64,000 bases of DNA from Phoebastria nigripes. Lineage: Eukaryota; Chordata; Aves; Procellariiformes; Diomedeidae. The notes below the pieces were generated by a model. That model saw nothing but the letters and a program-made list of their open reading frames with translations, did no database searches and was not told the DNA's origin. Made by a program: the position numbers and the translations under genes. The DNA lies in assembly GCA_035582835.1 (NCBI GenBank), contig JAYKAV010003365.1, positions 975,623 through 1,039,622 of the forward strand, written 5' to 3'. The number at the start of each line of letters is the position of its first letter. Within the stretch, counting starts at the first letter, position 1. Positions 36,289 to 49,479 of the stretch are shown here, one piece after another.

Positions 36289-38339
36289 ATTTGGTTTTAT
36301 GCATTCTCTTATTCAAATAATTTGCAAAGAAACAACTCACTCCTGGTGTTTAAAACAAGGGTTGCCTAACAGTGTAGGAATTTTTTTTTCAATGGCAAAT
36401 TTTTGTTTTTCTTTGAAATTCCTTGACACATCTGAATAGCAAAGAGAAATAAAAAATTCACCATTTATACTCCTGTAGAAATAAAAGCATAGAAAAAGTC
36501 AAATCTCATAATTGTTTTTAACAGACAAAAATGAAGTTATGATGACACTCTTAGCTGTGGAAAATACATTTCTAGGTATGAATTTGGATATATGAAAAAA
36601 CTTCTATGCCAGTCATTGGAAAAACTCAAACAAAAGTCCTTAAAATATATTAAACGTACTGCGTACTTTCACAGCTTTTTAATTTTTAACCTTAGGCGTC
36701 CTTGGCAAAACTGAGTGCCTATCAGTGGATTCATTATAATGCCTCAAACCTGCACCAGGAAGAGGAGGACTACACAGAAGAAAGGTTTCTTTTCTCTATG
36801 TTTCTAAAAATTTTGATAAACCTATTAAAAAAAAAACATTGAAAATTATTGTTGAAATGTTGAGGGTTTTTCTAAGAAACCAACCGTCTCAGACGACTCT
36901 TAAATGCTATTTCAAACAAAAGTATCTGGATTAGATTTTGCCAGCCCTTTCGTTTGTTTTTATTCAAGTTCTACAACTGTTAATATAAACTTTTTTTCTT
37001 TCTTAACTAAAACATTTTCATTTTAGCCGAGTGCCCAGCTTCATCTCAAACACTCCAACACCGTATCAATGAAGTGATATATAACAGCCAGCTTGCATGT
37101 TCTGGTCAAGGACACAGTGGTCTGAAGGCATGGAAGTCTTATCCGATGCCGTGGTCTTATAACTCTCGCTCTCATGTGCTTCCTTCCGCTTTCCTTCCCA
37201 CCCTTGGCCATTATAACTCTCATCTTTTATGCCACAGAAAATGTAAAGTAATGTAAGGGAGAGTCTGCTTTTTTCTCTGTACCAGGTGGTCTTGCCCACA
37301 CACATTTGGAAGGATGAATAAGTAGAAAATGTTTCAACTGTCCAGGCTTCCCATCACATTTACTTGCCAAAAAAACAGCTAACTTGCATTTAACCTCTGA
37401 AAAACAAAATGATGCAGCTTGAACCACCTTTCCCAACAACTTTTCTATACAATTCACCTCTTACAAACCCATCCGACCCAAAAAACCCAGAGGAATAGGT
37501 AGGTCTTGAACTGAAGACCAGTCCAAAACATTGTGAAGGCTAGAAAGAGAGAAACAAGGCATGGAACCAGGGCCATCCCATGTGAGAGCTGAAGCTCAGC
37601 GCTGGACCAAATCCACGACTGCTACGAGTTTTCCCAGCTCCACTGACTGTTTAAGCACGGCACTTTCCACAGACTGAGAGTGCCGGTCATCAGCACTCTA
37701 GTTTGGGGGCTGCTAGCCAAAACGCAGGCTCTGGACCAGACCTTTCCAACGAATTCAGATGCACAGCTCGCCGTTTGGTCGGAAAAGTCTGCGTGCCCAC
37801 CTCCGGTGGCAGAAGCAACAAAATAGGGTTTGTGTGTCTGTGTGTCTGTGTGTATTGCATAATTCACGATCCAAATTTAATCCAAAATATTTGGATGGCG
37901 GCCCACCCCACGCTTGCTTGGTGGAGCTGGAGAGGCGTGCCAAGAGCAGCACCAACAGCTGGGGAGCCCGGGATGGTCCGACTCCCAGNCTGGAGGCCCT
38001 GCACCTGCACAGAGGCACAATCCAGAGACTGTGCAAGTAAAAAGGATCCTGTTTTTTAAATCAGCTCTGGAGGCAGCTGAGGTTTGCCCCGGTGAAAGCA
38101 AAGCAGGGGANAGCTTTCAGCCCGTACACCAGTTCCAGACCACCCCTCCAACCAAAGCTCTGCAGGTCATTCATTTCTTGCAGCGTTTTATTCCAGTGGC
38201 CGCCGGGAAGCATTTGGCAAGTCACTGCTGTTTTACGGGTGGGAGCTCAGCTTAACCGCACCTGACAGCAGCGAGGCAGGGACTCGTAGCGTTTTAATGT
38301 ACAACTGTTAATGTTCGTTTGCCTTTCAGAGCTGCTTGC

Positions 38340-38560
38340 AACCCAGGATTTCATTTTAGCTGGTATAATACGCTTGCATCACTAACAACAATTACCAGTC
38401 ATTGTTCCATTCGGATTTCTCTTGCTAATTAGATTCACTCCGACAATCTGTATGGCCCATAAACCTAACCCCAAAAGGAGTATCTTCCCACAGTGAACAG
38501 AATGGAATATGAATAATCAGTTTAATAATTGTATTTGACTTAGCTTTTCAACACCAATGT
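38340..38560. promoter_or_regulatory. Candidate enhancer-like element with SOX and homeodomain motifs
   Basis: AACAAT at 38387-38392 and its inverted counterpart ATTGTT at 38401-38406 form a facing pair of SOX-type sites separated by 8 bases. The homeodomain core TAATTA follows at 38426-38431, and further AT-rich cores (ATAATCA, TTTAATAATTG) lie near 38510-38535. The segment is open in no frame for long and is not repeat-like. Such clusters are typical of vertebrate conserved enhancers, but conservation cannot be judged from one sequence. Confidence 0.3.
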
Positions 38561-40439
38561 GTTTATCAACAGGCTGCCAGGACTCGCCGGTGGGAGAGTC
38601 CCGCTCTGCTCCCGGCTGCTCTCGCGAGAGGAGCAGGAGCCCTCCTGGCTGCTTTGCCAAACCTGCAAATGCTGTGTGGGTCTTACGCAAGCTTTAAGAG
38701 CCTCCACTTTTAATTCTTGCGGTTTTGCATGGGCATCCAGCTCTTCTCTTTCTTATTTACTCTTCTCTCACACTCTGCCTTTCCCTCTCACCCCTCTCTT
38801 CAGAAAGGCATCAACAGTAGCTCCTAGGGAAGCTAAAGAAATTCAGAAACGTAACCACACAGTCCCTCCGTAAAGGGCATGGCCCTGCAGCCCAGTTTTG
38901 ACAGCTCCAAGCACCTCTGCTCCCCTTGCTGACCTGAGTATTTGGGAGACAAACCTGGGCTGGAAGCCATTTCTTCGCAACTTGCTGGGCCTTATCTGAC
39001 AGCCCCCAGCAACAGCCTCTCCAACAGTGTCTCCAACAAAGGCGGCAATGCAGCTTCCAGACCCGGATTGCTCCATGTCTGACTGGCTTGAGGCACGGCC
39101 GGAGCGTCGAACTCTGTTCCTACCTCTTTGTTTAGGCTTCATCTGGGGCCCTCCTGCAAATTCCCTTCTCCACAACACGTGCAGAAAAACTTCTGGTAAT
39201 TGCTAGGCAGAGCAATATGTACTTTATCACTCTGGCTGTGAATCACGCAGACAGGCAGGTTTTTTTATTCACTTTTCAGTTGCTTTTCCAAGCTTTGAGG
39301 AAAAATATTAAAACAAATGTAATTGCATGCAACTGCAACCGCTCCTCATGGCACACCATCGTTGGAGTCGGACCTCTGACACTGCGGCACAGCCTGAGCC
39401 TAGCTGCAGCGCAAGGTGCTGGTGGAAGAGCTGGTAACTCCCAGGACAGAGGGTGAAGCATTGCACCGGGGCTTCATTTGGTACCAAAGCACTGGGAGAC
39501 ACCACTGAGCTGGTCCAGCCTGGCCTTTCCTCCCTCCTCTACCTTACCCCCGCCTACGCCACTTGCCCCAGGGCTTGCTTTTGCCCCTAACCCAAAGAAA
39601 ATAAACGTGAGTGTGCTCGCAGCTGGCAGCAATGTGGGCTGGCCTTAGGCTGGAGCAGCCCTGTGCAGGCAGCATTTGGATACTTGAGCCCGAGACTGCA
39701 GGAAGGTGCCTGCTCCATCAAATTCCATCCCCATCACCACACGCATGTGCTCCAGGACCTTCCCGTGGCCTCCTGGGAGAGAGGGTCTCCGATCCCCTGG
39801 TCTCCCTTGCAGCTCTTCTCTGCAGCCGCTCTGCTGTTAATGCATCTTGCCTAAAAGGAGGGGCGGGAAGGGAGGAGAGTCGATCTGGGCCATGTATGTT
39901 GGCACTAATATTTCCTCATCTCANCTGGAAATAGATGCAACATAAGGATCAAGCTGGCAGCACACAAATCTTCTGTGACTATCTAATGCTGATTTTTCTT
40001 TTTCCTCAGTTATGTCCCCAACTGATTCACTCCCTGTTAATAGCAAAAGCCGCCTCTGACACTGCTTTTCACCTGCATGACTCTTTGTCTTTTATTTGAA
40101 TGTCATCCTCCTTTTATTACAGCCATTCTCGAGGTGCCCTTCTCGTCCTGCCTGGCCTCCAAACCACCTCTGTGCCAGCAGTGCGTCACGGCTTTGTGCA
40201 GCACATTTCATCAGCACAATGCTCCCATCGGCCAGGAGCGTGCCGTTAATGCAAACATTAAAACAAAATTTGTCCCAAAACTCCTATTTGAAGAACTCTC
40301 CCAGATAACTCCTCCTGGCCTGAGATCTCCACCCTCAGCACTCATTGTCTCCTCTTCTTACCAGCGATGCAATTCCTCCTCTGCTAATCTATTTTGTCTC
40401 CAGCAACATCAGTTGTTTCACACTTGACATCATAGCAAA

Positions 40440-40610
40440 TACATTAAAGTAGTCTAGATAAAGGAAATCTGGCAGATATCACCTGTCTGGAAAAATAATT
40501 GTTTTATCAAAGAGAACCATCGGGTTAGTCTGGCAGGATGTGCCTTTAGTTGCATTTCATCCCATTTTTGATGTGCCTTTGTATTTTTAATTAACCTTCA
40601 AGGCATGTTC
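40440..40610. promoter_or_regulatory. Candidate enhancer-like element
   Basis: An AT-rich island in GC-richer surroundings holds an E-box CACCTG at 40480-40485, a TCF/LEF-type ATCAAAG at 40506-40512, an ATAATTG core just before it and TTTAATTAACC near 40590. Motif clustering and texture are the only evidence. Confidence 0.22.
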
Positions 40611-43600
40611 CAAAGCCCCGCATACCAGTGAGGTCAGAGTTACAAGGATGACGGTTGGCTGGATTATTTTTTAACCCTGCGCAACCAAACGCATTGTAAT
40701 GGATATTCCGCAGCCACGGGGTCCCTCACTGACTTGACAGATGTATAAAAACAGTTGCTATTAGACGTGCCACCTCACATGCCGGTCTTTCCAGAACTCC
40801 TGGACAGGCATGACCTGCCCCCCCAAGAGGAACGCAGCCTGCTCTTTGAGCTTTGCTTCCCCACAGTAGCGATTCCATTTCCATATCCCTGTTCCCATTA
40901 ACCAGCCTGCTTTTGCCCCTAGGATTTGTCTTCCTTAAACAAGAACAGAGGTAAAATACTCCTTTGATTTTAGGCCATGCCTAGATTATCTTTAATCTCA
41001 TTTACTGCACAGCAGCCTGACTCTGATTTTCTTCCTCTCTTACATTGAGATTTGAAGAATTTTTTTCTGGAATACTTTGCAAGGTTCAGCTCAGGTTTGC
41101 TTTTGACAGTTATACCGGCGTTTCTTGACCTCTAAATGATCAGGTCCTCTTTCTGCAGCCTGTGAACCCTTGTGTCTTCCCAACAGCCTTCCCGAGGCTC
41201 CCCAGGACTAACCAGAGAACTGAGTGCCACGGACACGTGGAGCAAGCAGGCAGGGTGCGGGATGCCTCACCTCCACGCCTCTGCCTGTGCCTCCCCTGCA
41301 CTCAAGCCTCCACCTTCGCCACTCGAGCCAGCTTTGCTGAGGAACGTCACCCCACTTCATCAGTTTGCCCATTGGCAAACTGAGTCTCAGACGCATACGT
41401 ATTTGTGTTTATTCCCCCGTTTGCTTCAAACAGTGAGAGCTACTCAGTTCAAAGCTCTGCTCTGTGACTAAATCCCTAGTAACTTAATTGCACATCAAAA
41501 CAACATCACTTTGTACGAGTTCACTGAAGAAGATGTTTGTTGGTTGTCAAATCCAAGAATATCTGGGCCCTACCATTGCTAGCTTGAAGCATCATCGAGT
41601 AATGCAGTCTCCTCAGATTGCCAAAGCACTGAATGGAGATACGAGTAATTTTCAAAAGAGTTTTTATCTCAGCCAAAAACATGAGCAGCAGCTAAAGGAA
41701 CAAAGACAAAGCGTATTTCTGACCCCGCAGCTTTGCTCCTGCTGAGTTTCAGAGGCCACGTGTGACCATCAGAAGTGCAAAAGCTTCTCAGCAAAACGTT
41801 ACCAGAAACTTTTATGCTGGGAAGTGCGTGGTTATCAGCCCGAGGTGTTCTAAGGCATGACAGAAAATGCTCCTTGCTACCTGGAGGACAGAAGTGGGCC
41901 AAGTCCAAATGGTGTCGGAGATTTTCCTTGACCGATTTCTCCAGTGCAGACGGGTACGTGTTGCACCCTCTGCACAAAGGACTATCCAGACTTGCCTGCA
42001 TGAGGCTGGGATCAGTGTCAGGAGTGATTCTCTCAAGATCTGCTCTTCATTTCATCTAACCTCATCAATTACCTCTGCCCTCCAAATCCTGCTGGATGTC
42101 AGCTTAGCAGTTAAAGAAAAATAATTTCTCCTCCCAAGAGCAGACACACCACAAGTGCTGTCGTGAAGGAGAATTTATAGATTCTTGTTTCCTATTACAC
42201 TTTTGAAAATATTTTTGACAGTGACAGCAGTTCTTTGGTGCCTGAGAGGGGAAGCTGGGCCGTTAGGATGGCCGCTGGTGGTTCAGGTCACCAACAGCTC
42301 AACAGACCATCCCTGCTCGGGATGGGGGGGATGCACAAAAATCCCCTACGGGGAGCTCCCCGCCCGGCGCAGCACTTTCCGGGGCGAGGAGAGTGAGAGG
42401 AAGAGTTTGGCCATAGAAAGAGGAGGTTTTTAGGCAAAAACACAAGCAGGATGTTGTTTTCAGACAGGCTGGTGGGTAGCCCCAGGCTGCCGCAGGCCAA
42501 GGAGTTTGGTGGTGGAAGGACAGGTGGGAGCCAAACATCCCTGTCCCTTCAGAGCAGTTTTTTTCCTCCTCACTCAGCCCCTTTTCTGCAATTTTGAGAC
42601 CAAGCCACGTGTCAGAGGACTGGATCGCGATTTCAGCCCAAAGGAGCCACAGATGCACCCTGAAAATGTATGAGGACTGAAGAAGCTGTGAAGTCAGTCC
42701 GTGCGCCATACAGCTCGTCCTATAGGATGCTATAAGACACCAGTCAAATAAAACATGTAAGACGTCGTCGTCGTGCTGAATCCTGGCTTAGCAGAGAAGC
42801 CTTAGCAGGGCCAGCTCCGTGTCTCTCGTTCTGCACTCAGCAGCCGGATGCGAAACAACAATTACATTGTGAAATGTCGTGGGTCTACTGGGGAGCAAAA
42901 AACACTTCAATATTGTCTTCTGGTTGCATCGAGTCATGATGATTTTGCTTGACTGCATGCCTGGATGAAACAACAGAGAACACAAACAGAGACNGGGCCA
43001 GAGCTTGCCTGTGCACTACTTTTATCTTCCTGCCTTTCCAGCGCACCCGTCGCAGCAGCGTCTAGGTGATAAGTCCGTCTCTTTACAAAACAGGAAGACC
43101 GTGGGCTGGTTGGCTTCTCTGATGAGCTATAAATTACATGGGCTTTACCTGGCTCCCAGCCTGCGCTGTACGCTAGGTAAGGCAGGCGCTAATGGAGGGT
43201 GCTGCGGTGGCCAGCGATAGGATAATTACTGTTATTGCATTAGGAGAGAATAGCTGAGACTTAAGAGCCGGAGANAAAAAAAGTCCCAGGAACTGGAGCA
43301 CCGAAGGCATCGCTAGCTGCACGCACACAAAGGCGACCNACCTATAAATAATCTGACCTCTTTGTTCCAGTGAAATGGCACAAGAATTAAGACCCCGGTT
43401 GAGGAAGAAACTTAAAATGCATGACTGAACTCGGCAAAGCTGAGCAGCCCTATTGACACCCCTGGGGCCTGAAGGCATTTCTGCTTTGTGAGCCTTTGTG
43501 CTCACCTGGGGGAGCGGCTGCTGGAGGTGTCCCGCTGGCAGAGCTGCTTACCGGAGGCTGCGGGGGGGCGAGGTTAATTACTGCAGGTAAATGAGTGAAA

Positions 43601-46600
43601 GCGCCCTGCGAAATTTTGAGTGGGACTCGTCAAGAATACCTAGAGTTCAGTGAAGTACTCTTTCTCTGCTAACTAAGTTACAGCTAAAGAAAGAAACCTC
43701 TGTTAACCTCAGTTACCTGATAGTAGTTAGCAACTTGAAAATGAAAAGCTGACATGTAAAGCAAAAATATTAGGCAAGGTGTTAGAACATAAGCCTAACA
43801 AATGTAGCCCAGAAATTTGTCAGTAAAACAAAACCAAAACAAAACAGAAAAAAAAAAAAGAGATGAGCCAGCAGCAGGGCAGTTCATCTCTAGGTTAGCT
43901 TCACCCTGCACATGTATCGTCTCTCACCTTTGGCAGAAAACCCACCCAAAAATGTGCTTGTTCAAATGAAAAGGTGTCATCAGGCTCTGAAGGTCCTTGG
44001 CCTTGATAAAGTAAAACTAGAGCTACTTGTGAAAAAAATAAAGGCTTTGATGGTTGCCTGGGGTGGGGAGTAGCACCACTTACAAATTTCTTTTTCCTAG
44101 CTCTTGATCACAGACACTTAAAAAATTTTATCTGAAAATTATTTGTAAGTATAAATAGATCATGAACCTTTCTTAGCTTTTGCTTTTTATCTTTGCGGTA
44201 GAGAGAGAAAAGAACGATTACTTTCCTCATGCTGGAGGTGAGGAGCAAACCTGGAGAGGGTGCATGACTGACCCAGCATCGCCCACCCCACCACCAGCTC
44301 CTGGGCCCCCGTGATTGGGATCCGCAGCAGATACATGTGTCCCGGGGAAGACGTATACAGGATGGGTTTAAGAGCCATTTTGTTGCTGTGGGGACGAGTG
44401 ATGGGATTTGGTAAGCATCTTTGAGCCCAGTGGGGTGTCAGACTTGGTTGTGGGCTACTGGGTTAGCAGCTGGCTGGAAAAGCGATAATGCAGCAGCCTT
44501 TTTCCCAGGTGAGGGGGAAACAATAGGAAGCAAAGTTATCTGCCAGAAAGTTTGCAGTGGCCATTTGGGCAACCACAGGAGGTCCAGCCACTCTCATTTG
44601 TGCTGTGAACACCTGGAAAGCGAGGAGCACTCAGGCGTGTACCCATGCCTGTTGCCTGCACTGTGTTTTCATGTATCTGAGGACACCGAGGGAGAGCAAA
44701 GAGACACATTGCCTTCATATAACTACTTATCCCAACCCACAGCACCTTTCCACTTCACCAGCCTTCCCCATGCCTCGCACGTATACATCGCCCCTAAAGC
44801 AAGCACTTTAAAAAGACTGGAAGCACAATCCAAGTTTGCATTATAATTCTTCCTATGCAGCTTAGTTATTAGTTACCACGGAGCAATTAAGAACTAACAG
44901 GTCTAGCAGAGACAGCCAGTGTTTTCTGGTTGCTTTCTCCAAGCTCCCAGGACCATTTCAGCTGATCTCCTTCTGGATGGCTCTCAGCCCCATCACAGAG
45001 TATTATATGGCAGAAACTCTGCGGCCAACTATTCTGCAGTCACACGTTGCATGCATCCTGTGTTTATACTGTTTCACGCTGGGAGCCACGACGTTAAAAG
45101 CCGTACTGTCCGCCTGTTTCTCATGCTCCTCCTGCGTGCATCGCCCTGGTGTCCCAAAGAGCCGTCAGGCTGCAGAAGAAGCCAAGAGGCAAAGTTCATC
45201 TTTTTGTTCTGAGGTAGCGCAGCGCCTGGCACGGCTATTCCTGGTCCCTGACTCAGGGCGCAACCATCTTCGAAATAAATAAAATGAAGAAGGAGAACAT
45301 CTTTGGGCCCATATTTGACACTTGTATTCCAACACCACTTGACATTATATAAACCATACGGATTGGTATGGTAGTTATTTTGACTCATCTGTTTAACAAT
45401 CATTTTATTTTAATCAATATTTATTTAACTTACCGACTAGACAAAAGCTCCCTNATTTCTTCATCTGATTTAATTGATGTTCCCTGACAGAATGAAGCTA
45501 GACTGGATAAGACAGTACAAACTGTGCTGGTCGTCTTCATCTTCAGTTTGCATCTCTTTTAAGAAGAGATGTGTCTGTCGCAGAGCCAAGGCACATCTTA
45601 CGTCTCGCAGATGAACTGGGACTGTACGTGGCTGTATACCCTGAGACAAGAAGCCAAGAAACATGCCAAAACAGTAAGTGTTGACACAATAACTAGCATA
45701 TTGATTCTCAATGCAAATTACCTCTTCATACATTGTGAAACAGTTCACAGTTTCAGAGGAGCCTGTAGTTTCTTATAGGCACCACAACAATTAAACACGT
45801 CTTCAGTTGTAATATTGAAATACAATTCTGGGTGAAGGATCATAGAAAGAGACATGCACGTTGCACAGATAAAAATGTATGGGATACATCTACCTGATAT
45901 TCCCCCCCCCCAGCAAACATGCAACATAAATTACGTTCCTGAAGGAGCTTTCAGGCTATGGCTATTTCAGGCCTTCTTAGAAGAACTTTTTGCTTTTTCT
46001 TTGAAGGAAATGGTCTCTACCTTGTGTCACCTCAGCCTCGTGCGAACACAGAGAAGTGGCTGCAAGTTGAAGGAGTGAATCACAAAGTTTAATCTTAGCC
46101 CGGTACTCCACTTCTCTGGAAAGAGAAGTTCACTTTAGCATAACCTAAAAGAGACTGGCTTTCAGAGGAACTAATTTTTCAAGCTCAGTCACAACAAGGG
46201 CAGGGGGGAAAACGAACTCTCACATATACATTCGGTGGAGTCACATAGAGACTCTGATCCTGAAGTCAACACGTGGAAAAGCTTAAGTGAAGCAACGCCG
46301 CAGCTGTAACTTGCTGCCCAGATTAGTTCATACCCAGCTCTCACTGCCAACATTTAAAGTCTTTGTGAAATGCTAAAGTGTAAAGGGTAGCATGGGCTCT
46401 CAAGTCCAAGGTCAACTGATATTAGGAAAGGGTGCAATAATTTTATGACCATTAACAACATTAATGACCCTGTGAGCCAAGACAAAAAGCTGCCAGCCCT
46501 CGTGCCGCAGAAAGCCCCAGAATCACCTCTGCAAGGAGGAAAAATCCCCCTCCCTCCACAAACATAGTGCAGTGTTGTAAAAAGTTGCTACCTACCTAAA

Positions 46601-49033
46601 TCGCAGGCTGAGGGGGCAGAGCTGCCCGCAATGCCCGAGGCAGATCCCTTCCAGAGGCAAATCTGACACCATGAAGCACCCACCAGGACACCTAGGTTTA
46701 AATGTAGATCCAGGTACATCAGAGCAGGGTGGTGAGTCCTACAAAAGGGAGCCGCTTCATGACAGTAAAATTTTAGGAACAAGTCACCGTCCTCTAATGG
46801 AAGGCCCTGAGGTTCACCAAGAAGACCAGAGCTCATACACCATGCCTTTCCCCTTTCCTCCAGCGATGCCCTTTGTATGCTCTTTGCCTAGATGTTGCCA
46901 TATGCTAATGCTGCCATAGCCTCTTGATGAAAAACACCAGCTTGCAAGCATACTCAAGCGCTTCAGGTAAGGCTTCAGGGGGGGCTGGAAAAAGGCCATG
47001 GAAAGACCCAGACCCCCTCTGAACAGCTCCAGGGAACAGGAGACCAGTGAAGAAATTTCATCTTCTGCAAAGGCACGCAGGTCAGCTCAGGATTTGTTCA
47101 AGCTTGGTTTTCTACAGAAACAAGTCGCATAAGGTCAGACGCTCCCTGGCTCTTGAAACCATTGGCTGGTTTTGGTGAAGCATGGCAGGACATGAGGATC
47201 NCTGTGATCACCCAGTTCCTGTGAGTTTTCATGCAAACGTTACCCTTTCCTGGTTTGCGTGGGGAGGCATGACCAGAGGGGTCAGGGATGCCAGCAGAGG
47301 ACANGGCGCTGTGTAGGTTCACTGGGTATTTGTTGCCCACGGCAGAGGAGCAGCCGATTACAACCTGAATGATGGGCTACACCTGCTCCAAGGCCAAATC
47401 CCGGCCTCCCAGTGTGCACATCCAGAAATGAGGGGAGGTCCCAGCCCCGGGGGGTTGAGTGGCACCATTTGAAATGGCTTTCATTCTGGTCCAAGTGCAA
47501 TTCAGCTCCTCCACTCTGCGCCCCAACAAGTCCTGACTGTTAGCGAGAGCTGCCAGCCTTGAAAGCTGCCCGTAATTGCAGGCTTTCTGCGCTCTGAGGG
47601 AAAGGGGAGGGACTGGATAAAAAAACACCTTGGGTCTTTGAAACACAGAAAAGGTGTCCAAGTCGGTTCAATAGCCTTTCGTGGACTCAATAAAAGGTTA
47701 ATCAAATAATCCGCAATGAAAGCAAGTTTGGCATCCCTGTCCCTGGGTTAGCAGTAATGCAGAATCCTCACGCAGTTTCTTACAATTGATGCTATTATTT
47801 GAGAAAGGCCTCGAGTACAGTCCTACGGGGGGTCATAAAAAACCCACCCCAAACCCAAAAGGCTGCATTGTGACAGAAATTTGCACTTTTCCTGCCTGTG
47901 AACATAATTGATGCAGTTAGCGCTTTATCAGAACTAATTTAACCCACTTTCTCATTTAAACTACAGGAAAGTGAGTTCAAGTAGGTTGCTTTAACATAAA
48001 GGACATCTTTTAACCCAACTTTTGCTCCTGTTCACCCCACCCCCACCCAATGCTATTAAATGGCTTGAAACGTGACACAAAAATAGATGCCTTATCATAT
48101 CGGTTGGCTTCTCTCACTATAGCAGCCCTTATCAACATTCAGCAGCCCTATTAATGCAGTCCCCTGCAATCAGCAAGAAAAAGTAGCACTCCACAGATCT
48201 CTGATCCGTCCCTTCCCGATATCACAGGCCATTTCTGGATGCCAAATAAAGAGCAGGAGCTCTTTTTATGCCAGCAGTTTGCTCCGTTACATCTGGTCTG
48301 CATGCCCGAGGTCCATAGCTCTCATGGCTCGCCCCGTGGCAGACTCCCGAGCTGCCGATCTAGCACGCACGATCTTGCCCTTCCCTGGGACGCGGCTGCT
48401 GGCTGCCCTGTTGCCGTCACACCGGGTACCTTCCTACGGCGAGGCTGGGAGAGCCCTGTGCTCATGCCCTATGTCGAGCATGTACGTTTAGGGGAAGGTT
48501 TACCTGTATAAATATTACACATACCGCGCTGCTAAGTGCAAACTGCTCCAAGGAGATATTGTAGATTTGCCTTAATCCTGTACTGCATTCTTGGGAGATG
48601 TAGTGGAATAAAGTGCTGGCAAACCATTCCTCACAAACAGAATTTTTGTAGGAAAAACTGCAGAGACCCAAACCCACAGAGCCTACTGGAAGGAGCAGGG
48701 CTTCAGGAGTCAAACTGTTCAGGAACTGGGAGCTGGACATTCTTACTCGGCACTAAATTTGACTTCCAAACAAGAGAAACCCAGCCCCCAGCAGCTGTAT
48801 CTCCATTCTTTTTAGTGGAGTTATGTTTGCATGTTTCAGTCCTCACTGCATATGTTGACAATCCCTTTACTAACTGCTTTCCTCAGGTTATTTTCAGTTC
48901 ATGGGTTGCTGTATTTTATTTAAGGTTCCCAAGAAATTACAAAATAATGTAAGCAAGTGTTTTCAAAACTGTTTGCATCTCCCCTTGTTCCCGCCTGAGG
49001 AACAGAGGAGGATGGGACCAGGGTGTCCTTGAG

Positions 49034-49071
49034 ATACTATACTTGATCTTAGCCAACAGACTGAGAAACAG
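49034..49071 (-). pseudogene. Truncated U2 snRNA pseudogene
   Basis: On the minus strand the interval matches the 5' end of U2 snRNA: the branch-point-recognition region is intact (compare TTGGCTAAGATCAAGTGTAG with TTGGCTAAGATCAAGTATAG here), and the start (CTTCTCGGCC...) is recognisable with several changes. Similarity stops abruptly after GTATCT, so only about 38 of roughly 190 bases remain. The missing stem-loops, Sm site and promoter rule out function. Short 5' U2 pieces of this kind arise by retroposition of truncated or template-switched copies. Confidence 0.65.
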
Positions 49072-49298
49072 GGTCGGCAAAAACAGACAAAGGAAGGATA
49101 TTGCAAAACACCAGTGAAATCCTTTCCCTTGGGATTTTGAGTTTGGTCGGGCAAGTGAGGCTGGCAGGAGGTGAGGGGGACGACCTCTCCACTTTTGCTC
49201 CACATGAAGGCAGGCTTGTGAGGAGGAAGCCTGTGTTCTGCAAATGCCTCTTGGACAGAGTTTACACCAGGCACGAGAGGTTACAGGCGGTTTTTGAG

Positions 49299-49474
49299 GC
49301 ACCCGCAGCACCTCTGCAAAGCCAGGGCACCTTTGGCATCTCTGCAATGTCAGAGCACCCCTGGCACCTCTGCAATGTCAGGGTACCCACGGCACCTCTG
49401 CAATGCTGGGCTGTCCGTGGTGATGCTGCAATGCCAGGGTACCCACAGCACCTCTGCGATGGCAGGGTGCCCAG
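49299..49474 (+). repeat. 28-bp minisatellite, about six units
   Basis: Units begin at 49307, 49335, 49363, 49391, 49419 and 49447, exactly 28 bases apart, with a partial unit at 49299-49306. The core is of the type GGCACCTCTGCAATG followed by TCAGGGTACCCAC. Units 2 to 4 are most alike, while unit 5 is the most diverged. Because 28 is not a multiple of three, the frame rotates from unit to unit and the array cannot encode a regular peptide repeat. Confidence 0.92.
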
Positions 49475-49479
49475 CTGAG

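Larger units (their letters stand above)
36300..49030. other. Gene-free region with mixed composition
   Basis: No gene recognised. An 89-base open interval at 36696-36784 has both splice consensus sites but only chance-level coding support. Two segments with clustered transcription-factor-type motifs are listed separately. GC-rich patches (for example 38.56-38.9 and 39.5-39.9 kb) have no ORF with recognisable content. Confidence 0.5.
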
